A stretch of DNA of 6,512 nt, from the NCBI GenBank assembly GCA_030632405.1, contig DAOVUU010000143.1, positions 1-6,512 of the forward strand. The letters run 5' to 3'. Made by a program: the position numbers and the translations under genes. The DNA is from Desulfobulbaceae bacterium. Lineage in GTDB: Bacteria; Desulfobacterota; Desulfobulbia; Desulfobulbales; Desulfocapsaceae. Each line of letters begins with the position of its first letter. The first letter of the stretch is position 1. This document shows, one piece after another, positions 1-5,128 of the stretch. Under the pieces are notes generated by a model, which ran no database searches, was not told the origin of the DNA, and saw only the letters and a program-made list of their open reading frames with translations.

Positions 1-100
1 AGGAATGCAAATTTAATGGAATGAGGCGTACTTAAGTACGTCGTAATGACATTCAATTTGCAATGACGAAGAAGATGAAGAGTTTTTACGACGCCATCAA
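1..100. repeat. Dispersed intergenic repeat element, left end outside window
   Basis: The first 100 bases look like non-coding repeat DNA. They hold a large imperfect dyad (6-62) followed by an 18-base end (83-100) whose reverse complement recurs at 4397-4414 with 17 of 18 bases identical. That second copy is one end of a compact element with terminal inverted repeats, so 83-100 is read here as the right terminus of a related element whose left terminus lies before base 1. The interiors of the two elements differ. Elements with such CCATCAA ends, and with a GGCGTAC...GTACGTCG core, resemble intergenic repeats I associate with Desulfobacterota genomes; that is memory, not a search. No transposase is encoded, so any mobility would have to be supplied from elsewhere. 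Confidence 0.6.
6..62. repeat. Large imperfect inverted repeat with perfect 14-bp core palindrome
   Basis: The outer arms 6-18 and 50-62 are complementary at 12 of 13 positions. At the centre, 27-40 (CGTACTTAAGTACG) is a perfect 14-bp palindrome. The bases between arms and core pair poorly. As RNA or extruded DNA this could form a long stem with a bulged middle. It lies upstream of the permease gene and has no T-tract behind it, so it does not look like an intrinsic terminator. Confidence 0.7.
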
Positions 101-117
101 ATTTAACAACCTGCATT

Positions 118-127
118 AAGAAGGAAG
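118..127 (+). promoter_or_regulatory. Strong Shine-Dalgarno-like site that does not fit the permease start
   Basis: An AAGGAAGA stretch lies here, 38 bases before the TTG at 165 and so too far to serve it. It is correctly spaced for a TTG at 136-138 in another frame, which would give a 14-codon ORF ending TAA at 178-180 across the permease start. In the permease frame the only near-cognate codon at a suitable distance is CTG at 141. Either the permease starts at an unusual codon near 141, or a short leader ORF is coupled to it, or the match is chance. Confidence 0.35.
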
Positions 128-164
128 ACTCTGCGTTGTACTGCAGGTCCATTGGCTATCGATT

Positions 165-1085
165 TTGGGTGATACAATAATTAATCGAAAATTCAAAAGT
201 ATCACTGTTCTTGATACCATTGTGCTCTTCTCCATACTCGCCTTCTTCGTCTTCGTTGGCTACAGACTGTTCTATTCACTGAACTATAAATGGAACTGGT
301 CCGTTATCCCGACGTATATGTTTAGATTTGATGCAGAAAAAGGCTGCTGGACTGCCAATATCCTGCTGGAAGGACTCTTCACCACCCTCAGGCTCAGTAT
401 CTGGGGAATGATTCTTGCCACTCTGATCGGGCTCCTGGTAGGGCTTATGAGAGTATCTCCTCGACTCTTCTTTCGCCTTGCAGGTCGAACCTATATTGAA
501 CTTATCAGAAACACCCCTCCCCTTGTACTGGTCTTTATTTTCTACTACTTCATTACCGACCAACTCCTTGCTTTTCTTGGAATCGACGATATTTTTCAGG
601 CCAGTCCCACTATAATTCAGCAGATTGTTACGTTCTCCTTCGCAGACGGTGCCCTTCTCATCCCGTTTTTATCCGGAGTGCTGACCCTGGCTCTCTTCCA
701 GGGTGCCTATATTGGTGAAATCGTCCGTGCAGGTATCGAGGCAATTGATAAAGGCCAGTGGGAGTCAGCAAAGGGACTTGGTTTTTCCAGATGGAAAATG
801 ATGCGACTGGTTATTCTTCCCCAGGCAACCCGAATTATGCTCCCACCCCTCGCCAACGAATTTATAAATACCGTTAAATGGTCCTCCATCGTCTCAATCA
901 TCTCTATCCAGGAGTTAACCTTTCAGGGACTTCAGGTTATGGGGTCAACCCATGCAACCATTGAGATCTGGTGTACAATATCTTTAATGTATCTCCTGCT
1001 CTGTTATATCCTCTCAAATCTTGTCTCCAGAGTAGAGCGGCGTCTCTCCCGCACTGACTCAGTCTTTCAAACCAGTACGTCCTGA
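165..1085 (+). CDS. Polar amino-acid ABC transporter permease (HisM/GlnP family)
   Basis: Inner-membrane permease subunit of a polar amino-acid ABC importer, working with a periplasmic binding protein and an ATPase that are not in this window. About 306 aa. A first membrane segment lies near residues 16-38, then an extra periplasmic stretch, then the conserved core: a segment near 68-95, the RNTPPLV motif (115-121), further segments near 118-136, 165-187 and 268-288. The cytoplasmic EAA-type loop at about 198-220 (QWESAKGLGFS...LPQ) docks the ATPase. It is longer than minimal GlnP-type permeases because of the N-terminal extension. The substrate cannot be deduced. The start is doubtful: TTG at 165 has no clear ribosome site, and the frame is open back to a stop at 117-119. 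GTG at 222 would cut into the first membrane segment. The next gene starts ten bases after the stop, indicating an operon. Confidence 0.9.
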   Translation: MGDTIINRKFKSITVLDTIVLFSILAFFVFVGYRLFYSLNYKWNWSVIPTYMFRFDAEKGCWTANILLEGLFTTLRLSIWGMILATLIGLLVGLMRVSPRLFFRLAGRTYIELIRNTPPLVLVFIFYYFITDQLLAFLGIDDIFQASPTIIQQIVTFSFADGALLIPFLSGVLTLALFQGAYIGEIVRAGIEAIDKGQWESAKGLGFSRWKMMRLVILPQATRIMLPPLANEFINTVKWSSIVSIISIQELTFQGLQVMGSTHATIEIWCTISLMYLLLCYILSNLVSRVERRLSRTDSVFQTSTS

Positions 1086-1095
1086 GGAGTAGTGT

Positions 1096-2460
1096 ATGAA
1101 TGCGGTCCGCTCACCATTTTCCATCACCAATATCCGGCTCTTTATTGCTTTTCGAATTTTTTTTAATGCCCGCTTCTACTACCCCATTTTCACTATTCTG
1201 TTCCTTGACTACGGTCTCACGATTGAGCAGTTTGCTCTGCTGAATACAGTGTGGGCGATCACTATAGTTCTGGCTGAAGTTCCATCCGGAGCCCTTGCCG
1301 ATGTGTTTGGCAGAAAATATCTCATCGTTACCACATCATTCCTGATGGTGATAGAAATGCTCGTTATCGCTTTTGTTCCCCTTGGCAATGCGAATATCAT
1401 CTTCTGGGGCTTCCTTATCAACAGGGTACTCAGCGGCCTCGCTGAGGCAATGGCAAGCGGTGCAGACGAGGCCATAGCCTATGACTCTCTGGTTCAGGAG
1501 GGTTTAGAGGAAGACTGGCCCAAAGTGCTCAGTCTCCAAATGCGGCTTCGCTCAATTGCATCTATTATAACGGCCACTACCGGTGCATTAATCTATGACC
1601 CCGGGGTCATAAACCGCATCCTCACATGGTTTGGCTCTTCCTGTTCCGTCACCCAGCAAACCTCCATGCGTTACCCGATTTATTTAACCTTACTGCTGGC
1701 AATATTTGCCTGTATAACTTCATTAATGATGAAGGAACCGGGGAAAGAGCAGCAACCTGATGAGAAATATAACATCGCGGAGGCAATGCGCATGATCTGG
1801 CAGGCGGGGAAATGGCTTGCAAGAACCCCTTTTGCTCTGTCAATAATACTTCTCGGCATGTGTTATGACCATGTTTTGCGGATGATCGTAACCATGACCA
1901 GCCAATATTACCGCCTCATACATCTACCTGAGGCAAGTTTTGGTCTTATCGCCTCGGCAATGGCCCTGATCGGCCTTATCATACCTAAAATTGCTGAATT
2001 CATGGTCGTTCGGTTCACTCCTACCCAAAACATGTTCTGGGTCGCTCTCATAGCATTAACCGGACTCTTCGGCCTCACCGGGTTCTTCCCCTATCTGGGC
2101 ATTCTCCCCATGGCACTGATCTTTATTGCCATTATGTTTGTTTCGTTTTTCACCAGTCATTACCTGAACAAGGTTACCGAGTCTTACCAGCGTGCGACTG
2201 TACTCAGTTTCAAAGGACTTGCCTTTAACCTTGCCTACGGGTTGATTGGAATATTTTTTGCTCTACTTATACAATTTCAGAAGGGAAAGGCACAAAATAT
2301 TCATCCCGACTGGCAGCCGGATGGTATCGCAAATTTTGCTTTCATGTCCGCCATTGACTGGTTCCCATGGTATGCCATTCTTACCCTGGGTATAGTCATC
2401 ATCTATTGCGGATTGAGACTGCAGAAGAGCCAGAACTCAATTGGCTGGAATGAAAAATAA
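1096..2460 (+). CDS. MFS transporter of unknown substrate
   Basis: Major facilitator superfamily membrane transporter, 454 aa, about twelve hydrophobic segments. The MFS motif A in the loop between segments 2 and 3 is visible as GALADVFGRK (65-74). A SGADEAIAYDSL stretch (121-132) and RATVLSFKGL (366-375) match positions conserved in a drug-exporter-like MFS branch, as I recall it. A polar loop at about 213-245 separates the two six-helix halves. A second polar loop near 395-412 makes the protein slightly longer than the usual 400 aa. ATG at 1096 is preceded by GAGGAG (1084-1089), which overlaps the stop codon of the ABC permease gene, so translation is probably coupled. Substrate and direction of transport are unknown; efflux is the commoner role in this branch. 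Confidence 0.88.
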   Translation: MNAVRSPFSITNIRLFIAFRIFFNARFYYPIFTILFLDYGLTIEQFALLNTVWAITIVLAEVPSGALADVFGRKYLIVTTSFLMVIEMLVIAFVPLGNANIIFWGFLINRVLSGLAEAMASGADEAIAYDSLVQEGLEEDWPKVLSLQMRLRSIASIITATTGALIYDPGVINRILTWFGSSCSVTQQTSMRYPIYLTLLLAIFACITSLMMKEPGKEQQPDEKYNIAEAMRMIWQAGKWLARTPFALSIILLGMCYDHVLRMIVTMTSQYYRLIHLPEASFGLIASAMALIGLIIPKIAEFMVVRFTPTQNMFWVALIALTGLFGLTGFFPYLGILPMALIFIAIMFVSFFTSHYLNKVTESYQRATVLSFKGLAFNLAYGLIGIFFALLIQFQKGKAQNIHPDWQPDGIANFAFMSAIDWFPWYAILTLGIVIIYCGLRLQKSQNSIGWNEK

Positions 2461-2473
2461 TGTCTGTCTGATC

Positions 2474-2503
2474 TTATTGCGAATATTCTGCGTACAGTAT
2501 AAA
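2474..2503 (+). promoter_or_regulatory. Possible weak promoter for nikR
   Basis: In the 79-base gap before nikR there is a TATAAA (2498-2503) with a poor -35 match TTATTG (2474-2479) at an 18-base spacing. The gap is long enough for a separate promoter, and NikR genes are often autoregulated. I found no convincing NikR-type operator dyad here. A TGATA direct repeat (2508-2512, 2521-2525) is the only other pattern. Confidence 0.25.
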
Positions 2504-2539
2504 GTAATGATAAATATGAATGATATGAGGTGAGACACA

Positions 2540-2950
2540 ATGCTGAAACGATTTTCTATATCCCTTGAGGAAAACCTGCTGGAGATCTTTGATGACCATA
2601 TCAAAGCCCGCAGTTACAGCAATCGATCAGAGGCAATCCGGGACCTTATCCGTAAGGCGTTTGTCAAAAATGAATGGCAGGCAGACAAGCAGGTCATGGG
2701 CGTTGTCAGTCTTGTATATGACCATCACCAGCCGAACCTCCAGGAAAAAATTACCGTGGTTCAACATGATTACCATCACCACATAGTCTCAACCACCCAT
2801 GTCCATATGGACCATGACAACTGCCTTGAAGTTATAGTAGTAAAAGGAAAGGCCAAAGACGTCCAGGAACTTGCTAATCAGCTCACAGCACTGAAAGGGG
2901 TAAGGGATGGTCACCTGGCCATGAGCAGTACAGGTAAGGCCCTGCACTGA
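2540..2950 (+). CDS. nikR: Nickel-responsive transcriptional regulator NikR
   Basis: Nickel-sensing repressor that binds DNA as a tetramer when loaded with Ni(II). At 136 aa it has the family's usual size. Residues 1-45 form the ribbon-helix-helix DNA-binding domain, with the NRSEAIRDLIR signature (28-38). The C-terminal ACT-like domain carries the high-affinity nickel site: H76, H87, H89 and C95 fall at the same numbers as in E. coli NikR, inside QHDYHHH and HVHMDHDNCLE. The DNA-contacting strand reads R-F-S-I-S rather than the R-V-T-I-T of E. coli, so the operator may differ. GAGGTGAG (2526-2533) is a good ribosome site for ATG 2540. The PHP gene begins one base after the stop. No recognisable nickel transporter, hydrogenase or urease gene is in the window, so its targets are probably elsewhere. 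Confidence 0.95.
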   Translation: MLKRFSISLEENLLEIFDDHIKARSYSNRSEAIRDLIRKAFVKNEWQADKQVMGVVSLVYDHHQPNLQEKITVVQHDYHHHIVSTTHVHMDHDNCLEVIVVKGKAKDVQELANQLTALKGVRDGHLAMSSTGKALH

Positions 2951-2951
2951 T

Positions 2952-3806
2952 ATGAAAAAAACAGTGTCAGTTTCCGTACACGGTGGTCACAGCGGTCAAT
3001 TCTGCAGCCATGCAGCCGATACCCTGGATGACATAATCCAGGGCTATATAAGAGAACAGTTTCCCTGGGTTGGTATCACTGAACATGCACCTTTCATAGG
3101 CGAAAATTCTCTTTACTATCCCGACGAGAGAGAGGCGGGCCTGACTCCAAAGCTCATCCTGCAACGCTTTGGTGACTATATGCTCGAATGCCGGCGGCTG
3201 CAGAAAAAATACCGGGACAAAATTCGTCTCTTTTCTGCGATGGAAATAGAGACGTATAGTGGTTATGAACAATTTGTGCCCTATCTGATTAATCGATTCC
3301 AGCCCGATTATATTGTGGGTTCAGTGCATTTCATCAATGATATAGGCTTTGACTACTCTCAAACATTTTATAACCGGATTGTGGAGACCGTCGGAGGTAA
3401 AGATGAACTCTACTGTCTCTACTTTGACAAACAGTATGAGATGATCAAAATTCTCAAGCCGTCAGTGGTAGGACATTTTGACCTGATACGCATCTTCGAC
3501 AGTAACTATAAATCCCGGCTTCTCAAACCCGACATATGGCAGCGAATTGAAAGAAATCTGCAACTCATCAAGGATCTCGACCTCATTATGGACTTCAATC
3601 TTCGTTCCCTGTACAAAGGAGCAACAGAACCATATATTTCAAGATCCATACTCAAAAGAGTACGGGAACTCGACATCGCAGTGGTCCCCGGCGACGATTC
3701 CCACGGAGTTGGTTCTGTCGGAAATTATCTCACAGAGGGAATTAAAATCCTCGAAGATCTTGATTTTGACACGAACTGGCGACAGCCTGAACTACTGCAA
3801 TACTAA
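2952..3806 (+). CDS. PHP-domain phosphatase, histidinol-phosphatase (HisK/HisJ) family
   Basis: Metal-dependent phosphoesterase of the PHP superfamily, 284 aa, cytoplasmic. The closest characterised family hydrolyses L-histidinol phosphate to histidinol in histidine synthesis. Likely metal ligands along the barrel are H10 and H13 in HGGHSG, H20 in FCSHA, H45 in GITEH, E98 in AMEIE, H126 in GSVHF, H175 in GHFDLI, and D249 and H251 in GDDSH. The TEPYIS (225-230) and GSVGN (254-258) segments also match the family. Motif I reads HxxH where HisK usually has HxH; I recall HGGHSGQFC as the mark of a recognised subgroup, so this is not decay. Real substrate unproven: no other his gene is nearby. It starts one base after the nikR stop, and its ribosome site would lie within the end of nikR, so coupling to nikR is likely. 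Confidence 0.85.
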   Translation: MKKTVSVSVHGGHSGQFCSHAADTLDDIIQGYIREQFPWVGITEHAPFIGENSLYYPDEREAGLTPKLILQRFGDYMLECRRLQKKYRDKIRLFSAMEIETYSGYEQFVPYLINRFQPDYIVGSVHFINDIGFDYSQTFYNRIVETVGGKDELYCLYFDKQYEMIKILKPSVVGHFDLIRIFDSNYKSRLLKPDIWQRIERNLQLIKDLDLIMDFNLRSLYKGATEPYISRSILKRVRELDIAVVPGDDSHGVGSVGNYLTEGIKILEDLDFDTNWRQPELLQY

Positions 3807-3833
3807 TATATTTATACTTATTTTCTGCGCTTT

Positions 3834-3851
3834 TCCCCCTTTCGGGAGGGA
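3834..3851 (+). promoter_or_regulatory. Small hairpin covering the ribosome site of the candidate small ORF
   Basis: TCCC (3834-3837) can pair with GGGA (3848-3851), continuing with c3839-g3846 and t3840-g3845 around a TTCG loop and one mismatch. The right arm contains the GGGAGGG (3844-3850) that would be the ribosome site for ATG 3856. If the small ORF is real, this stem could limit its translation. No T-run follows, so it is not an intrinsic terminator. A TATACT (3813-3818) just upstream resembles a -10 box but has no good -35. Confidence 0.3.
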
Positions 3852-3855
3852 CGGA

Positions 3856-3957
3856 ATGTCCACAACAAATCAGATGTACAATGACAGAAGTTTTCTGACC
3901 TTTTTAATCAGGACTGGAAATTTGTTTATAAATGTATTATTCTTACTTAAGTCGTGA
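3856..3957 (+). CDS. Candidate small ORF, 33 aa, hydrophobic C-terminal half
   Basis: A short ORF between the PHP gene and the terminator. ATG 3856 lies five bases after GGGAGGG (3844-3850), one of the best ribosome-site matches in the window. TGA 3955-3957 lies just before the terminator hairpins at 3960. The peptide begins MSTTNQMYNDRS, and the remaining 21 residues are mostly Leu, Phe, Ile and Val with one internal Arg, which could be one membrane segment or an amphipathic helix. No family is recognised. It could be the last gene of the nikR-PHP unit or a separately transcribed small membrane peptide. It could equally be chance: AT-rich sequence readily gives hydrophobic codons. Confidence 0.3.
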   Translation: MSTTNQMYNDRSFLTFLIRTGNLFINVLFLLKS

Positions 3958-3959
3958 TT

Positions 3960-4016
3960 GAGGCTTTTTAGCCTCCGAAAAAGGGTTTGTTGTCTGAAGG
4001 CAACAGGCCCTTTTTT
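3960..4016 (+). terminator. Intrinsic terminator with two tandem hairpins
   Basis: The second hairpin is a classic rho-independent terminator: 3983-3994 pairs with 3999-4010 over 12 bp around a TGAA loop, followed by six T (4011-4016) and preceded by five A. The stem contains several G-U pairs that become A-C mismatches on the other strand, so it is built to stop + strand transcription, here that of nikR and the PHP gene. A small perfect hairpin, GAGGCT (3960-3965) with AGCCTC (3970-3975), stands just before it. Confidence 0.88.
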
Positions 4017-4075
4017 AATTACGTCTACCTCCTTTGGGGACCGGTAACTATATCAGATAACCTTATTAAGTTTTT

Positions 4076-4083
4076 GAAAGAGG
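4076..4083 (+). promoter_or_regulatory. Ribosome site fixing the start of the 103-aa gene
   Basis: GAAAGAGG lies five bases before ATG 4089. It decides the start of the following gene. The frame is open upstream to a TTG at 3987, but that codon lies inside the terminator stem and has no ribosome site. Confidence 0.75.
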
Positions 4084-4088
4084 CAAAA

Positions 4089-4400
4089 ATGGAGCACGAA
4101 AAGAAATTTGTCAAAGTAGGTAAAAATGATGCGAAGATGTTTATTTCGAACGAACGAATAGATTATGATCCGTTCGTTGCCCTCAGCGATATGCACATGG
4201 TTCGCAAGGCATTTGGGATTGACTACGATTCTCTGAAAAAAACCATTGAAAAAATAGATCCGGACCTGTGGCTGAAAATTGACAGTTCTGCGACTGAACT
4301 TGAAAAGAAAGATAGCGGTACATTCAATTTCGACGAATATGCACAGGGCTTTGTTGAGGGAGTTGCTGCTGTCTGGGATCAGATTAACAACAAAGTTTGA
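4089..4400 (+). CDS. Hypothetical protein, 103 aa, family not recognised
   Basis: I do not recognise this protein. It is soluble-looking and rich in charged residues (many Lys, Asp, Glu), with no signal peptide, membrane segment or Cys. Visible features are a lysine-rich start (MEHEKKFVKVGKND), DPFVALSDMHMVRKAFGIDY (27-46), a helix-like SLKKTIEKIDPDLWLKI (48-64) and a C-terminal FDEYAQGFVEGVAAVWDQI (81-99). ATG 4089 is chosen for its good ribosome site. The gene sits alone after a strong terminator, so it needs its own promoter in 4017-4075; GATAAC (4056-4061) with TTGGGG (4034-4039) is a weak candidate. The stop codon TGA (4398-4400) lies inside the terminal repeat of the element that follows, so the original C-terminus may have been altered by insertion. 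Confidence 0.75.
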   Translation: MEHEKKFVKVGKNDAKMFISNERIDYDPFVALSDMHMVRKAFGIDYDSLKKTIEKIDPDLWLKIDSSATELEKKDSGTFNFDEYAQGFVEGVAAVWDQINNKV

Positions 4401-4490
4401 TGGCGTCGTAAACAGTCTCCCGCTCCGTCATTCCCACCTGCGCGGGAATGACGAGAAACTAGCAATTTTAGCTTTTTGCGAGTCCATCAA
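4397..4490. repeat. MITE-like or REP-like element with terminal inverted repeats
   Basis: A 94-bp non-coding element. Its ends, TTGATGGCGTCGTAAA (4397-4412) and TTTTTGCGAGTCCATCAA (4473-4490), are imperfect inverted repeats sharing TTGATGG, TCG and AAA at matching positions. Inside is a hairpin with perfect 10-bp arms (4426-4435 and 4444-4453) around an 8-base loop, the TCATTCCC/GGGAATGA type common in intergenic repeats. The left end matches the reverse complement of 83-100 at 17 of 18 bases. No target duplication is evident. It lies between convergent genes, a usual site for such elements, and could help stop transcription, though the hairpin lacks a T-tract. Confidence 0.72.
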
Positions 4491-4502
4491 CTGTCACAAC
4501 CC

Positions 4503-4925
4503 CTATTTTGTCCATACTTCAGGTTCATAGGAACCCGGGATGCAATATTCTATTCGGTACGGTTCGATAATAATTATAGAATATTTTGGATCATCGGGCC
4601 CGTCAAAGATCGGAGCGAGCATATCATTCCAGAATCCGTGACGTTCTTCTTTGTCTGTACTTACCCGGGCCAGACCCTGAATCTGCAGATATGGCTGCAT
4701 CTCCTGAAGACTGTTCACACCGCAGGTCAGATGAACATCAGGATTGCTCTCGATATGCTTGACTTTGCGCGAATCGACAAAAGTCGCGCATCGAACGACT
4801 AAGTCCCCGCCCCCAACAGTCAGTACGTACCGCACCCATGGGTTGTGTTGCTCTGTTACCGTTGCCAAAGCTGCCAGCTGTGGCTTATGAATTATATCAA
4901 GAATGCGCTGTTCTAAATCCGGCAT
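4503..4925 (-). CDS. Pyridoxamine 5'-phosphate oxidase-like (PPOX) family protein
   Basis: Small cytoplasmic split-barrel protein, 140 aa, of the PPOX / general stress protein 26 type. These usually bind FMN or a related flavin and often act as reductases or have no known reaction. The typical order is visible: LAALATVTEQHNPWVRYV (17-34) as the first strands, TFVDSRKVKHIESNPDVHL (48-66) with the phosphate-contacting Ser-Arg-Lys region, GLARVSTD (84-91), and the late FDGPDDPKYSIIIIEPYRIEY (107-127). No complete set of PdxH pyridoxal-phosphate residues is evident, so a true PdxH is unlikely. ATG 4925 is chosen because AAGGGAG lies eight bases upstream. A TTG 14 codons further up has no good ribosome site. 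It converges on the 103-aa gene across the repeat and lies downstream of the AmpG-like gene on the same strand. Confidence 0.85.
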   Translation of the reverse strand: MPDLEQRILDIIHKPQLAALATVTEQHNPWVRYVLTVGGGDLVVRCATFVDSRKVKHIESNPDVHLTCGVNSLQEMQPYLQIQGLARVSTDKEERHGFWNDMLAPIFDGPDDPKYSIIIIEPYRIEYCIPGSYEPEVWTK

Positions 4926-4933
4926 TTTATATG

Positions 4934-4940
4934 CTCCCTT
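4934..4940 (-). promoter_or_regulatory. Ribosome site fixing the PPOX gene start
   Basis: On the - strand AAGGGAG stands eight bases before ATG 4925. It favours that start over the upstream TTG at 4967, whose frame would read through this site. Confidence 0.7.
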
Positions 4941-4967
4941 GTAGAGTTTTTCTAAGCACTGCTCCAA

Positions 4968-5128
4968 TACAGATGAAACAGTTTTTTATCATGCCAGAGT
5001 TTAATCATCTTTCAGGAAACAGACATAAAAAAACGTAATCAACATTATCAACAGGATCGGAAACTACCATACACCTCGAATGAATCTGAAGTTGTCGGCA
5101 GACCACACCCCGTGTTGTGGTTGACCAT
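4968..5128 (-). other. Gap between AmpG-like and PPOX genes, likely holding the PPOX promoter
   Basis: About 160 bases without a supportable gene. Next to the AmpG-like stop there is a hairpin, ACCACA (5102-5107) with TGTGGT (5116-5121) around an 8-base loop, with no T-run on the - strand, so it is at most a weak terminator or an RNA-stability element. The rest is AT-rich, with GATAAA-like stretches near 4984-4990 on the - strand. No promoter is strong enough to place. Confidence 0.4.

Noticed and set aside
2461..2539. NikR operator in front of nikR
   Set aside because: I looked for a GTATGA...TCATAC or GTGTTAC...GTAACAC type dyad and found none; only a short TGATA direct repeat is present.
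3987..4088. Upstream extension of the 103-aa gene to a TTG at 3987
   Set aside because: That TTG lies within the stem of the intrinsic terminator and has no ribosome site, while ATG 4089 has a good one.
83..4414. Composite transposon flanked by inverted repeats
   Set aside because: No transposase or integrase is encoded, the genes look native and no target duplication is seen. Independent dispersed repeats explain it more simply, so it is listed only as a question.
4926..4967. N-terminal extension of the PPOX gene to a TTG at 4967
   Set aside because: The extension translates through the AAGGGAG ribosome site, and the family's first strand begins shortly after the ATG at 4925.
4985..5000. 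Sigma-54 type -24/-12 promoter on the - strand (TGGCATGATAAAA)
   Set aside because: The TGGCA half is present, but there is no TTGC-type -12 element at the required spacing.
4476..5038. Open frames on the + strand opposite the PPOX gene
   Set aside because: They overlap a well-supported - strand gene, resemble no family and lack good ribosome sites.
5102..5121. Terminator for the AmpG-like gene
   Set aside because: The stem is only 6 bp with an 8-base loop and no T-run follows on the - strand.
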